A stretch of DNA of 48,121 nt, taken from positions 1 through 48,121 of the forward strand of contig NZ_JAAVJD010000013.1 in NCBI RefSeq assembly GCF_012033735.1. The letters are read 5' to 3'. Below the pieces are notes generated by a model that worked only from the letters and a program-made list of their open reading frames with translations, ran no database searches and was not told the origin of the DNA. Position numbers and translations under genes: made by a program. How positions within the stretch are numbered: position 1 is the stretch's first letter; the number at the start of each line of letters is the position of its first letter. Of this stretch, positions 1 to 7,720 are shown piece after piece. This DNA is from Streptomyces lonarensis. GTDB lineage: Bacteria; Actinomycetota; Actinomycetes; Streptomycetales; Streptomycetaceae.

Positions 1-138
1 GGCCGGGGCCGTCGGGCCGGCCGCCGGCACGGTGACCGGCGCCGTCGGTGCGGCGTCCCCGGCCCGGCCCGCGGGCTGCCCGCCGTTGGGCGGCTCCGGG
101 CCGTCGCCGGCGGCATCGGTCGCGGGGTTCGGGCTCAA
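1..138 (-). CDS. Probable N-terminus of an ABC sugar permease (partial, runs off the left edge)
   Basis: An open frame of 46 codons starts with TTG at 138 and runs off the edge of the window. A GAGGAG ribosome binding site sits 6 bases before the TTG. The residues are a Ser/Pro/Ala/Gly-rich tail (begins SPNPATDAAGDGPEPPNGG), the kind of disordered cytosolic extension often found before the first helix of actinobacterial sugar ABC permeases. It lies 37 bp downstream of the solute-binding-protein gene on the same strand, where a permease gene is expected. No membrane segment is inside the window, so the product is inferred from position and the ribosome binding site only. Confidence 0.4.
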   Translation of the reverse strand, partial: MSPNPATDAAGDGPEPPNGGQPAGRAGDAAPTAPVTVPAAGPTAPA

Positions 139-175
139 CCTCAGCTCCTCCCGGTCGGTGCGGACGTGGCGCGGG

Positions 176-1831
176 TCAGTTTCCGGAGCCGTTGCTCTCC
201 AGCAGCTCCTGGTACCAGTCGCGCAGCTCGTCGCCGCCGCTGTTCCGCCAGGTGGAGACGGCCTGTTCGAGGTCGGACACCTTCTTGCGGCCCCGGCGGA
301 TGTCCTTCTGCAGGTCGTCGAAGGGCGTGTAGAGCGTCGCGTACCGCTGCGGCTCCACCACCTGCATGCCGAAGAACAACGGCTGGCTGACGTGGGGCGC
401 CTGCCGCGCCATCCACCCCGCGTAGTCCTCCACCAGCTGCGGCTCGTCGGGGAAGGCGACGGTGTGCGGCGGCGAGGCGAGGAAGACCAGCGTCGCCGGC
501 TGCGCCTCCTGCAACCCCTGCTCGCTGAAGTCCGGCACGCCGTCCGACAGTTCGTGGTGGACACCCTCGACGCCGTAGTAGGTGAGCATGAACTCCCGGG
601 TGCCGTACGGCGCGGCGGCGAAGTCCGCGGCGGCCAGCAGCTCCCGGATCTTCTCCTCCGGCAGGTCCTTGTTGAGGAAGGTGAAGATCGACGCCGCCGG
701 GTCCTGCCACAGCCGGGGCGCGCCGCCGTCGTGGAAGAAGTAGTCCACGGGCTGCATGTCGAAGTCGTCGCCCTGCTCGCTGACCATGCCCTTCCAGCCG
801 CCGGTGCCGTCGTTGTACATCAGCACCTGGCCGCCGGTGAACCGCATCTTGGCGTCGGCGTCCTTGTTGGCCTCGGCGTCCGGATGCACGTACTTCTGGT
901 CGTGCAGCTTGCGGGCGAACGCCAGCGCCTCCCGGTACTCCTCGGTCTCGATCTTGTGCACCAGCCGGCCGCCCTCCTCCCGCCAGTAGGAGGGGGCGTC
1001 CGGCAGCACGCCGAAGATCTTCTGGATGCCGGTCCACAGGTCGTCGAACGCCCAGCGGCCGGCCCGCGCGTCGGTGTACTCCGCGCCGAACGCGAGCAGG
1101 TCGTCCGCGCTCCCCGGCGGCGTACCGGTACCGACGATGTCGCGGCGGTAGAAGATCGCGTCGCCCAGCACCGGCGCCGGCATCGGCAACCCCCGCAGCG
1201 CGCCGCCGAAGACGCAGTACTGCCAGGCGGCGGTGGGGATGTTGGCGAGGTTGGGGTAGTCGCGGACCTTGCTGCCGGCGAGGTACGGCGCGAGGTCGGC
1301 GAACCGGGAGGTGATCGCGTTGCGGATCTGCCCCTGCATGTTCCACCCGGGGATGGTCACCGCGTCCGGAATGTCCGAGCCGGCGAGGACCGCGCCGATC
1401 TTCTCCTGGTAGGTGTTGCCGTCCTGCGGGTCGAACGTCAGCGTCGAGCCCAACGCCTCGTTGACCGCGGTGTAGTAGTCGTTCTCCCGCCGCGGGACGG
1501 TGCCCCACAGCGGCGTCATGACGCGAAACGTCGCGCCGCTGCCCCGGGGTTCCGGCACGGAGGTCGCCAACGGGTCGGGCAGGTGGGTGAATCCCGGGCT
1601 GGAGCCGTCCACCCCGGCGAAGTCCGGCTCCACCAGGTCGGAGGGGATGTGTTCCGGCAGCAGGTCGCGCAGCGCCTTCCCCGCGGTGGCGCCCTCGCGG
1701 GAGGACGCCCCGCCGCCCCCGCCGCTGCCGCACGCGGTGAGCACCGACCCGGCGCCGGAGACGGCCAGCGCCGCCACCGCCGTCGAGGTCAGGAAGGTCC
1801 GGCGGCTGGGAGCGGAGGCTTTCGTCGTCAT
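176..1831 (-). CDS. Extracellular solute-binding lipoprotein of a sugar ABC importer
   Basis: A 551-residue protein that should bind an oligosaccharide outside the membrane and hand it to an ABC importer. The N-terminus has a twin-arginine signal (RRTFLTS at about residues 10-16), a hydrophobic stretch and a lipobox LTAC, so Cys34 would be lipidated. A Gly/Ser linker follows, then a long family-1 type binding domain with the usual aromatic-rich surfaces. At about 550 residues it is longer than typical family-1 binding proteins (about 420), like the LplA/YtcQ type that takes plant oligosaccharides. The start is ATG 1831, preceded by GAAGGG. Upstream frames extend further but lack a signal peptide. 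It is divergent from a GH3 glycosidase and shares an operator-rich region with it, so the substrate is probably a glycoside that this enzyme cleaves. The exact sugar cannot be told. Confidence 0.88.
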   Translation of the reverse strand: MTTKASAPSRRTFLTSTAVAALAVSGAGSVLTACGSGGGGGASSREGATAGKALRDLLPEHIPSDLVEPDFAGVDGSSPGFTHLPDPLATSVPEPRGSGATFRVMTPLWGTVPRRENDYYTAVNEALGSTLTFDPQDGNTYQEKIGAVLAGSDIPDAVTIPGWNMQGQIRNAITSRFADLAPYLAGSKVRDYPNLANIPTAAWQYCVFGGALRGLPMPAPVLGDAIFYRRDIVGTGTPPGSADDLLAFGAEYTDARAGRWAFDDLWTGIQKIFGVLPDAPSYWREEGGRLVHKIETEEYREALAFARKLHDQKYVHPDAEANKDADAKMRFTGGQVLMYNDGTGGWKGMVSEQGDDFDMQPVDYFFHDGGAPRLWQDPAASIFTFLNKDLPEEKIRELLAAADFAAAPYGTREFMLTYYGVEGVHHELSDGVPDFSEQGLQEAQPATLVFLASPPHTVAFPDEPQLVEDYAGWMARQAPHVSQPLFFGMQVVEPQRYATLYTPFDDLQKDIRRGRKKVSDLEQAVSTWRNSGGDELRDWYQELLESNGSGN

Positions 1832-1922
1832 GGCGTCAACCCTTCGGGGGCGCGCCGGATCGGGACGGGGCGCGCGTGTCGGCTCGAACAGGAGAGCTGC
1901 GGCCCGGGGTGCACGAAGGCCG

Positions 1923-1936
1923 TTGAAGCGTTTCGA
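1923..1936. promoter_or_regulatory. LacI-type operator, imperfect copy
   Basis: TTGAAGCGTTTCGA matches the perfect palindrome TCGAAGCGCTTCGA, present twice further right, at 12 of 14 positions. It lies in the leader of the solute-binding-protein gene. A central CG inside inverted AAG/CTT arms is typical of LacI-family sites. I recall that BxlR of Streptomyces recognises a CGAA...TTCG inverted repeat, which would fit, but this was not checked. Confidence 0.6.
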
Positions 1937-1980
1937 CGGCGGAGGCGACGAGCCCCGCACGTTCAGCTGACGGCGCGCCA

Positions 1981-1994
1981 TGGGAGCGATCCCA
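1981..1994. promoter_or_regulatory. Near-consensus CebR-like box
   Basis: TGGGAGCGATCCCA differs at one base from TGGGAGCGCTCCCA, the palindrome bound by the cellobiose/cellotriose repressor CebR in Streptomyces. It is 13 bp left of a perfect TCGAAGCGCTTCGA site, in the region between the binding protein and the GH3 gene. Dual control by two LacI-family repressors is an inference. Confidence 0.5.
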
Positions 1995-2006
1995 TGCGGA
2001 TCGCGC

Positions 2007-2020
2007 TCGAAGCGCTTCGA
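2007..2020. promoter_or_regulatory. LacI-type operator, perfect palindrome (binding-protein side)
   Basis: TCGAAGCGCTTCGA is a perfect 14-bp palindrome. A possible minus-strand promoter lies just before it: TTGTGC (2059-2054), a 17-bp spacer, then CTAGCC (2036-2031). The site would then cover the transcription start of the binding-protein gene. The promoter is weak by eye; the palindrome itself is clear. Confidence 0.65.
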
Positions 2021-2145
2021 TGTCGACGAAGGCTAGGTTGAGCCCTCCGCGGCGCACAAGAGCCGTGCAGCGTTATTCCGATCCTTCAACTGCGCGCCCT
2101 GGTAGCGGTGTTGGCACTCGTGCGGGCTTGCCCGTCGCGGCCCCC

Positions 2146-2174
2146 TTGACAGCGGGTGAGGACGGGCTCACGAT
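2146..2174 (+). promoter_or_regulatory. Promoter of the GH3 gene
   Basis: A consensus -35 TTGACA at 2146-2151 is followed, after 17 bp, by CACGAT (2169-2174) as the -10. The perfect operator at 2174-2187 begins at the end of the -10, so repressor binding would block initiation. Confidence 0.55.
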
Positions 2175-2187
2175 CGAAGCGCTTCGA
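2174..2187. promoter_or_regulatory. LacI-type operator, perfect palindrome (GH3 side)
   Basis: This is the second perfect TCGAAGCGCTTCGA. It overlaps the -10 and start-point region of the putative GH3 promoter. Having the same word on both sides of the divergent region argues that one repressor controls uptake and hydrolysis together. Confidence 0.7.
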
Positions 2188-2189
2188 CT

Positions 2190-2565
2190 CCGTTGTGCCG
2201 AGCGCCCCTTCGGGCCCGCGGCGCGGCGGCAGTGAGCGTCACGGCCGTGCGCGGCTCCGTCCCACCGCACCCCGCGCCGCTGCCGACCGCGCTCCCCCGT
2301 GGCCGGCACGGGCGGCGGGGGCTGTGCGGGAGGTGGAGGCTGTCCGGGCGGGAGGTGGAGGCCTGCCGCGACGCGGCCGGCCGGCGACCGAGGCGCGGTC
2401 GGTGGGCCACCGGGTCGCGGTCGGTGGGCCGACGGCCGGGGGATCGGCGGACGGCCGGTCCCGGGGGACAGTCGGTCCCGGCCGCACGATCGGACGACCG
2501 CGCACCACCGGGGCGTCACGCCCGGCCCCGCACTCCCACGCACCCGCCGCATGTGAGGACCGCCC
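2190..2565 (+). other. Gene-free leader of the GH3 gene
   Basis: About 375 bases lie between the operator/promoter and the GTG of the GH3 gene. I see no convincing gene here. Open frames exist on both strands, but they are low-complexity Arg/Gly/Pro/Ala translations typical of GC-rich DNA. G- and C-rich blocks could fold, but no known riboswitch is recognisable. Confidence 0.5.
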
Positions 2566-5500
2566 GTGACCGACCACCGAGCACACGCCACACCCGGCGC
2601 GCACGGCGCACCGCTCGTTCCCGCCGGGCCCGGCAGCCCCGCCGGCGAGCCCGGAGGGCTCGCGCCCGGACACCCCGGCGCGGGACCCCCGGGCCCCCGA
2701 CGCCCCACCACCGCGGAGCGCGTCGAGGAGCTGCTCGGCCGCCTCACCACCGACGAGCGCGTCGCCCTGCTGCACCAGTACGCCCCCGCCGTGGCGCGCG
2801 TCGGACTGGCCGCGTTCCGCACCGGGCAGGAGGCGCTCCACGGCGTCGCCTGGGCGGGCACCGCCACCGTCCTGCCGCAGGCCGTCGGGCTCGGCGCGAC
2901 CTGGGACGCCGAACTTCTGCACCGCGCAGGGGAGATGGTCGGCACCGAGATCCGTGCCAAGCGACGCGATGACACCGCCGTCGGACTGAACGTGTGGTCC
3001 CCCACCGTCAACCTGCTGCGCCACCCGCTGTGGGGCCGCGGTGAGGAGGGCTACTCCGAGGACCCCGCACACACCGCGGCCATGGCCACCGCCTACACGC
3101 GCGGACTGCGCGGCGACCACCCCGAGTTCTGGCGCACCGCCCCCGTCCTCAAGCACTGGCTCGCCCACAACAACGAGACCCGGCGCGACACCACCTCCTC
3201 CTCCGTGCGCCCCCGCGTCCTGCACGAGTACGACCTGCGGGCGTTCCGCCGGCCGGTGCGGGCCGGAGCCGTCGCCGGCGTCATGCCCGCCTACAACCTG
3301 GTCAACGGCCGGCCCAACCACCTCTCGCCGCTGCTCGCAGGCGAGCTTCGGCGGTGGACCGAGCTGCCGCTGGTCGTCTGCTCCGACGCCGGCGCGCCCT
3401 CCAACCTCGTCGACTCCGAGCACTACCTCGCCACCCACGCCGAGGCCACCGCCGCCGCGCTGCGGGCCGGCGTCGACAGCTTCACCGACCACGGCGACGA
3501 CCCGACGACCATGACCGCCCGGCTGCACCAGGCGCTCGACCTCGGCCTCATCGACCGCGGCGACATCGACACCGCCGTCCGGCGGCTGCTGCACATGCGC
3601 TTCCTGCTCGGTGAGTTCGACCCCGAGGACGACCCCTGGACGGCGGGCGGCGCCGTCGACCGCCCGGCCCACCGCGCGCTGGCCCGGGAAGCCGCGGAAA
3701 AGGCCGTCGTCCTGCTCCGCAACGACGGCCTGCTGCCGCTGACCGAGGCCCGCCAGATCGCCGTGGTCGGTCCGCTCGCCGACTCCTGCCGGCTGGACTG
3801 GTACAGCGGGACCCCGCCCTACGCGATCAGCCCGCTCGACGGCATCCGCGCCCGCTACGGCTCCGCCGCCGTCCGGCACCACGACGGCAACGACCGGATA
3901 CGGCTGCGGACCACCACCGGCGGCCTCCACGTCCCCGACCCGGCCGACGTCACCGAACCGGCCACCCCCGGCAGCGCCGCCGCACCGCCGGAACCCACCC
4001 CCGGGACAACACCTGCCGATCCGACGCCCGCCGATTTGCCGCCCGCCGGCACGACGTCCGCCGAACCGCAACGCGTCGTCGAGGGCACCGCCGACGAGGC
4101 CACCGAACTCGTCGTCGACGACTGGGGCGACGGCGTCCTCACCCTGCGGCTGCCCGGCGGACCGTACCTCGCCGCCGGCGAGGACGGCGTGTTGCGCGCC
4201 TCGTCCCGCGAACCGGGCGGCTGGATCGTCCGCGAGACCTTCCGGCTGCTGCCCGTCCCGGGCGAGACCGTCCGGCCGGGACACGAGGCCGCCGAGCCGC
4301 AGCGGCTGCTCCACCACCTCGCCAGCGGCGGCCACCTGTGCCTCACGCCCGAGGGCGGCCGCGTCGCCACCCCGGACGGCACGCCGCTCGGCGTCGAGCA
4401 GGCCACCGTCCTCACCGTCGAGACCACGCTGGACGGGGTGGCCGCCGCTGCCACCGAAGCCGGCAACGCCGACACCGTGGTCGTCGTGACCGGCAACGAC
4501 CCGCACGTCAACGGCCGCGAGACCGAGGACCGCACCACGCTGCGGCTGCCCGAGCACCAGCAGCGGCTGTGGCGTGCCGTGCACGACATCAACTCCCGCA
4601 CCGTGCTGGTGCTCTGCTCCTCCTACCCGTACGCCGTGCCCGAGGCCGACGCCGCGCTCCCCGCGCTGCTGTGGACCGCGCACGGCGGACAGGAGGCCGG
4701 CTCGGCGCTGGCGCGCGTCCTCGCCGGCGACGTCTCCCCCGCCGGGCGGCTCCCCCAGACCTGGTACGCCCGCGACACCGACCTGCCCGACCTGCTGGAC
4801 TACGACATCATCGGCTCGCGGCAGACCTACCTGTACAGCGAGGCGACGCCGCTGTACGCCTTCGGCCACGGGCTCTCCTACACCACCTTCCGCTACGGCA
4901 CCCCGACCGTCACCCTGGCACCCGCCGGCACTGACCCCTCGCGTTCTCCCTCTGCCCCGGCTCCGGCCCCGGCCCCGGCCCCGGACGACCCGACCGGCGG
5001 CGCGCAGCTGCACATCAGCTGCGAGGTCACCAATACCGGCGGCCGGACGGCTGACGAGGTCGTGCAGTTCTACGGCCGGGCCCACGACCCCCATGTGCCG
5101 CGCCCCAAGCGCCAGTTGCTCGACTTCAGCCGTGTCCGCATCAAGGCCGGTGCCACGGTGCGGGTCAGCGCCACCGTGGAGTTGGCCGAGCTGGGCCACT
5201 GGGACACCGCGCGCCGCCGCTGGACGGTGACCGCCGGACGCTACGCGATCGACGTCGGCGCCGCCTCCGATGACATCCGCGCCACCACCACCCTGGACGT
5301 GCCCGGCGAGGCGCCGATCCCGCACCCGGCCGCCGTGCGCGGCCTGGCCGCCGCCGACTACGACGAGCAGTGGGGCACCGAGCTGGTGGACCTCAGCCGC
5401 ACCGACGGCGACGCGGTCGCCCCGGCGGACCCCGGCGCACCGGGCCGGCTGCTCTTCCGGAACTGCGACATCGGCGCGGCGGCCGCCGTCACCGCCCGCG

Positions 5501-5784
5501 CCGCAGGTCGGGGCACCGTCACCGTCCAGCTGCTGCCGGCCGGGGACGGCGGGCTCTCGGCCCCCGCCGACGCCGGAGCCGCGCGGATCGTCTTCGACGA
5601 CGCCTCCCCGGACCGGTACGTCTATCGCGAGCGGACGGCGCGGCTGCCCGGCGCGCAGGCGGGTGCGCCGGCACCGGGCGGCAGTGCCGACGCCCGGCGC
5701 GACGTGCTGCTCACCCTCGACGGGGGCCTGCGACTCGACCGCATTGCCCTGCACGCGGAGGAACCACCGGCGCGCAGGCCCTGA
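2566..5784 (+). CDS. Glycoside hydrolase family 3 beta-glycosidase (beta-xylosidase/beta-glucosidase type)
   Basis: A 1072-residue retaining exo-glycosidase that removes terminal sugars from oligosaccharides. No signal peptide is seen, so it is probably intracellular. The GH3 N-terminal barrel spans about 50-330, with nucleophile Asp274 in VCSDAGAP. The GH3 C-terminal sandwich spans about 375-740 and carries the GRETEDR motif with the likely acid/base Glu (652 or 654). An insert at about 460-640, beginning with a Pro/Thr-rich linker, looks like a fascin-type beta-trefoil. A fibronectin-III-like domain spans about 815-945, and a last domain of about 120 residues resembles a CBM6-type sandwich. 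The start is GTG 2566. It is divergent from a sugar-binding protein and shares operators with it. Whether xylose or glucose is released cannot be decided from sequence. Confidence 0.9.
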   Translation: MTDHRAHATPGAHGAPLVPAGPGSPAGEPGGLAPGHPGAGPPGPRRPTTAERVEELLGRLTTDERVALLHQYAPAVARVGLAAFRTGQEALHGVAWAGTATVLPQAVGLGATWDAELLHRAGEMVGTEIRAKRRDDTAVGLNVWSPTVNLLRHPLWGRGEEGYSEDPAHTAAMATAYTRGLRGDHPEFWRTAPVLKHWLAHNNETRRDTTSSSVRPRVLHEYDLRAFRRPVRAGAVAGVMPAYNLVNGRPNHLSPLLAGELRRWTELPLVVCSDAGAPSNLVDSEHYLATHAEATAAALRAGVDSFTDHGDDPTTMTARLHQALDLGLIDRGDIDTAVRRLLHMRFLLGEFDPEDDPWTAGGAVDRPAHRALAREAAEKAVVLLRNDGLLPLTEARQIAVVGPLADSCRLDWYSGTPPYAISPLDGIRARYGSAAVRHHDGNDRIRLRTTTGGLHVPDPADVTEPATPGSAAAPPEPTPGTTPADPTPADLPPAGTTSAEPQRVVEGTADEATELVVDDWGDGVLTLRLPGGPYLAAGEDGVLRASSREPGGWIVRETFRLLPVPGETVRPGHEAAEPQRLLHHLASGGHLCLTPEGGRVATPDGTPLGVEQATVLTVETTLDGVAAAATEAGNADTVVVVTGNDPHVNGRETEDRTTLRLPEHQQRLWRAVHDINSRTVLVLCSSYPYAVPEADAALPALLWTAHGGQEAGSALARVLAGDVSPAGRLPQTWYARDTDLPDLLDYDIIGSRQTYLYSEATPLYAFGHGLSYTTFRYGTPTVTLAPAGTDPSRSPSAPAPAPAPAPDDPTGGAQLHISCEVTNTGGRTADEVVQFYGRAHDPHVPRPKRQLLDFSRVRIKAGATVRVSATVELAELGHWDTARRRWTVTAGRYAIDVGAASDDIRATTTLDVPGEAPIPHPAAVRGLAAADYDEQWGTELVDLSRTDGDAVAPADPGAPGRLLFRNCDIGAAAAVTARAAGRGTVTVQLLPAGDGGLSAPADAGAARIVFDDASPDRYVYRERTARLPGAQAGAPAPGGSADARRDVLLTLDGGLRLDRIALHAEEPPARRP

Positions 5785-5906
5785 GCGGGGCCCGCGACCC
5801 GAGCACACGGCTCCCGCCCGGTGGGCCCATGCCACCCCGGGCGGGGCCCGACGCCCGCGCTCGCCCGCCGCCCGCCGCCCGGTCCCCCGGCCCGCTGGCC
5901 CGCCGG

Positions 5907-6620
5907 TCAGCTGCCCTCCGCCAGCGCGGCGACCGCGTCCGTGCGCCAGTGCCCGACCGCGCCGGGGCAGGCCACCAGGTACGCGGCAGCCCGTGCCACG
6001 CTCCAGCCGTGGGCGGCGATCAGCCCGGCCAGCAGGTGCCGCAGGTAAGCGGCGGACGGCGGGTTCCCCGGCACATCGCGCACGCCCCACGGCGCCGTGA
6101 ACGTCAGCACCGGCAGGCCCTCCACCTCCCCGCCGCGCACCACCGTCTCGTACCGACCGTCCCCCGCTCGGGTACGGCCGGTGGCGACCGCCTCGGCCAG
6201 GTCGGGCTCCGGGCCGTCCCCGGGCAGGCGGTACATCTCCTGGGCGAGCAGGTCGAGGAACTGCTCGCGGGTGAGCAGGTACCCCCGCGCCGCGACACCC
6301 GCCGTCCCACCGCCGCCGGTGGGCTCGGCGTCGGGGTCGTAGAACGCACGGCCGCCGTGCCAGATCGGCGACTCGGTGGCGAAGTACACCGCGCCGGTCA
6401 GCGTCAACGGCACGGTCCCCGCCGGGGGTGACGCGTCCCGGAACCCGGGGTAGACCCGCGCCCCGCCCGGGTGCTCCCCACCCAGCCGATAGCGGTCGAA
6501 GCGCTCGACGTGCAGGTTCGACCCGTACGCCGCGTACCAGAGCCGGTCCCCGTCCCACCCCGCCGCTGCACCTGTCGCCACGGACTCCACCCCTCGCTCC
6601 CACCGGCCACGGGACGCCAC
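5907..6620 (-). CDS. Gamma-glutamylcyclotransferase-like (YGSN-fold) protein
   Basis: The protein has the WYAAYGSNLH motif that forms the nucleotide-like loop of the gamma-glutamylcyclotransferase fold, followed by GARVYPGFRDASPP and a YFATESPIWHGGRAFYD region. Streptomyces relatives are often labelled histone deacetylase, for which I see no sequence reason. The substrate is unknown. Three in-frame GTG starts are possible (6620, 6590, 6581); 6590 has GGGAGCGAGG just before it, so the first ten residues are uncertain. It lies alone between the GH3 gene (convergent) and a tRNA gene on the other strand, with no operon partner. Confidence 0.72.
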   Translation of the reverse strand: MASRGRWERGVESVATGAAAGWDGDRLWYAAYGSNLHVERFDRYRLGGEHPGGARVYPGFRDASPPAGTVPLTLTGAVYFATESPIWHGGRAFYDPDAEPTGGGGTAGVAARGYLLTREQFLDLLAQEMYRLPGDGPEPDLAEAVATGRTRAGDGRYETVVRGGEVEGLPVLTFTAPWGVRDVPGNPPSAAYLRHLLAGLIAAHGWSVARAAAYLVACPGAVGHWRTDAVAALAEGS

Positions 6621-6665
6621 CCGCCCCGCCCCCGGAGGCCCGCACGGACCACTCCGGGACGTGTG

Positions 6666-6671
6666 TAGACT
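6666..6671 (+). promoter_or_regulatory. -10 element of the tRNA-Thr gene
   Basis: TAGACT ends 13 bases before the first base of the mature tRNA, the distance expected for a stable-RNA promoter. No clear -35 is visible 17-18 bp upstream. Confidence 0.45.
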
Positions 6672-6684
6672 TGCCCCGGAACAC

Positions 6685-6758
6685 GCCGCCTTAGCTCAGT
6701 CGGCCAGAGCGACGCACTCGTAATGCGTAGGTCAAGGGTTCGATTCCCTTAGGCGGCT
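6685..6758 (+). tRNA. tRNA-Thr (anticodon CGT)
   Basis: A 74-nt cloverleaf can be folded by eye. The 7-bp acceptor stem GCCGCCT/AGGCGGC is perfect. The D arm has GCTC/GAGC, the anticodon stem ACGCA/TGCGT encloses loop CTCGTAA (anticodon CGT), and the T arm has TTCGATT. The discriminator base is T and CCA is not encoded. The 3' half is a classical integration site, and an integrase remnant lies 130 bp downstream. Confidence 0.93.
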
Positions 6759-6763
6759 CCGGC

Positions 6764-6799
6764 AAAGGCCAGGTCACATAGCCCGTGACCTGGCCTTTT
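6764..6799. terminator. Strong rho-independent terminator after tRNA-Thr
   Basis: A perfect 14-bp stem (AAAGGCCAGGTCAC with GTGACCTGGCCTTT) encloses a 7-nt loop and ends in a short T run. Runs of A and T flank both ends, so it could act in both directions: for the tRNA and for anything read from the integrase remnant. Confidence 0.8.
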
Positions 6800-6885
6800 G
6801 TATTGCTCGGGCATGACGAGTCACACAGCCGGGGTGCCGCGAGATGGCTTGCGTGAGCGATGCGTGAGCGGGAGCGCCCAGTGCC

Positions 6886-7182
6886 CTACTTCCGAGGCTT
6901 CCTCGTCTTGCTCTCCGGCCTGGCCTTCTTCCCGGACTTGGGCTTCGCCTTGCCCTTGCCGGTCTTCTTCGCGGCCTTGCGGGCGGCCTTCTCTTTCTCC
7001 TTCTTCTCTTCCTCAATCTTGCGCTGGAGAGGGACCAGCTTGGCGGTGGCCTCGGCGGCGTTCCTGCCCACCTCGGGCAGGACACTCTGGTAGATGTCGC
7101 GCGTGATCCGGGTGTCGCTGTGCCCGAGGGTGTCGGAGACGATCTTCACGTCGACCCCGGCGGCGAGCATGAGGGTGGCCGC
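6886..7182 (-). pseudogene. C-terminal remnant of a tyrosine (phage-type) integrase
   Basis: The readable part begins AATLMLAAGVDVKIVSDTLG and carries two catalytic residues of tyrosine recombinases, the His of LGHSD and the nucleophile Tyr of DIYQSV. A very Lys-rich tail follows. The catalytic Arg region and the whole N-terminus are missing; homology stops near 7182 where an IS630-type fragment on the other strand begins. It faces the 3' end of tRNA-Thr, the usual position for an integrase in an element integrated at a tRNA. It is a relic of a tRNA-integrated element and cannot be active. Confidence 0.8.
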
Positions 7183-7473
7183 GCCATCCTCTGCGACAAC
7201 TACTCACCGCACCTGACGACGAAGCGGTGCCGGCGAGTGGGGGCGTGGGCGGAAGCGAACAACGTGGAGATCGCCTACACCCCGACCAACAGCTCCTGGC
7301 TGAACCGAATAGAGGCCCAGTTCACCGCCCTGCGCTACTTCACCCTCGACGGGACCGACCACACCAGCCACAAAGAGCAGCGCAGCATGATCCGCCGCTA
7401 CATCATCTGGCGAAACCGTCACGCCGCCGACGAACGCCTCCGTGAGATCATCGACAGGGCGAACGTTACCTGA
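7180..7473 (+). pseudogene. C-terminal fragment of an IS630-family transposase
   Basis: The frame encodes about 95 residues with AILCDNYSPH (second catalytic Asp of the DDE triad) and TPTNSSWLNRIEAQF (the catalytic Glu), then a helical C-terminus ending at TGA 7473. The first Asp and the N-terminal HTH are missing. The fragment starts exactly where the integrase remnant ends, so an insertion or recombination fused them. No terminal inverted repeats were found. Confidence 0.78.
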
Positions 7474-7720
7474 TGCGGCACTAGACACCGCCCGTCAGCC
7501 CGCCCGCGTCCTGACCACTCGCATCCAGCACACCAGCCGAAACCCTGTGCCCAACCGCCGGGCAGAGGCTGCTCGCCGACGCTCGACCATGACGTCTTCG
7601 GTGTCGGCTCACCTGAATCCACAACCTGCAGCGGCACCCACGGCACCCGCCGAACGACAGTTCGGACGGCGCCGATAGTCCCAGTCGGTCTGGCCGACGG
7701 CGACGCGAACGGCCAGCCCT

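Noticed and set aside
32..2041. Plus-strand open frame opposite the solute-binding protein
   Set aside because: It is the shadow of the binding-protein codons, with Arg/Val/Ala-rich residues and no motifs.
2239..6684. Very long open frame on the minus strand opposite the GH3 gene
   Set aside because: The translation is Gly/Arg/Val/Ala low-complexity and has no domain. The plus-strand frame has a full GH3 enzyme. Long antisense frames are usual in such GC-rich DNA.
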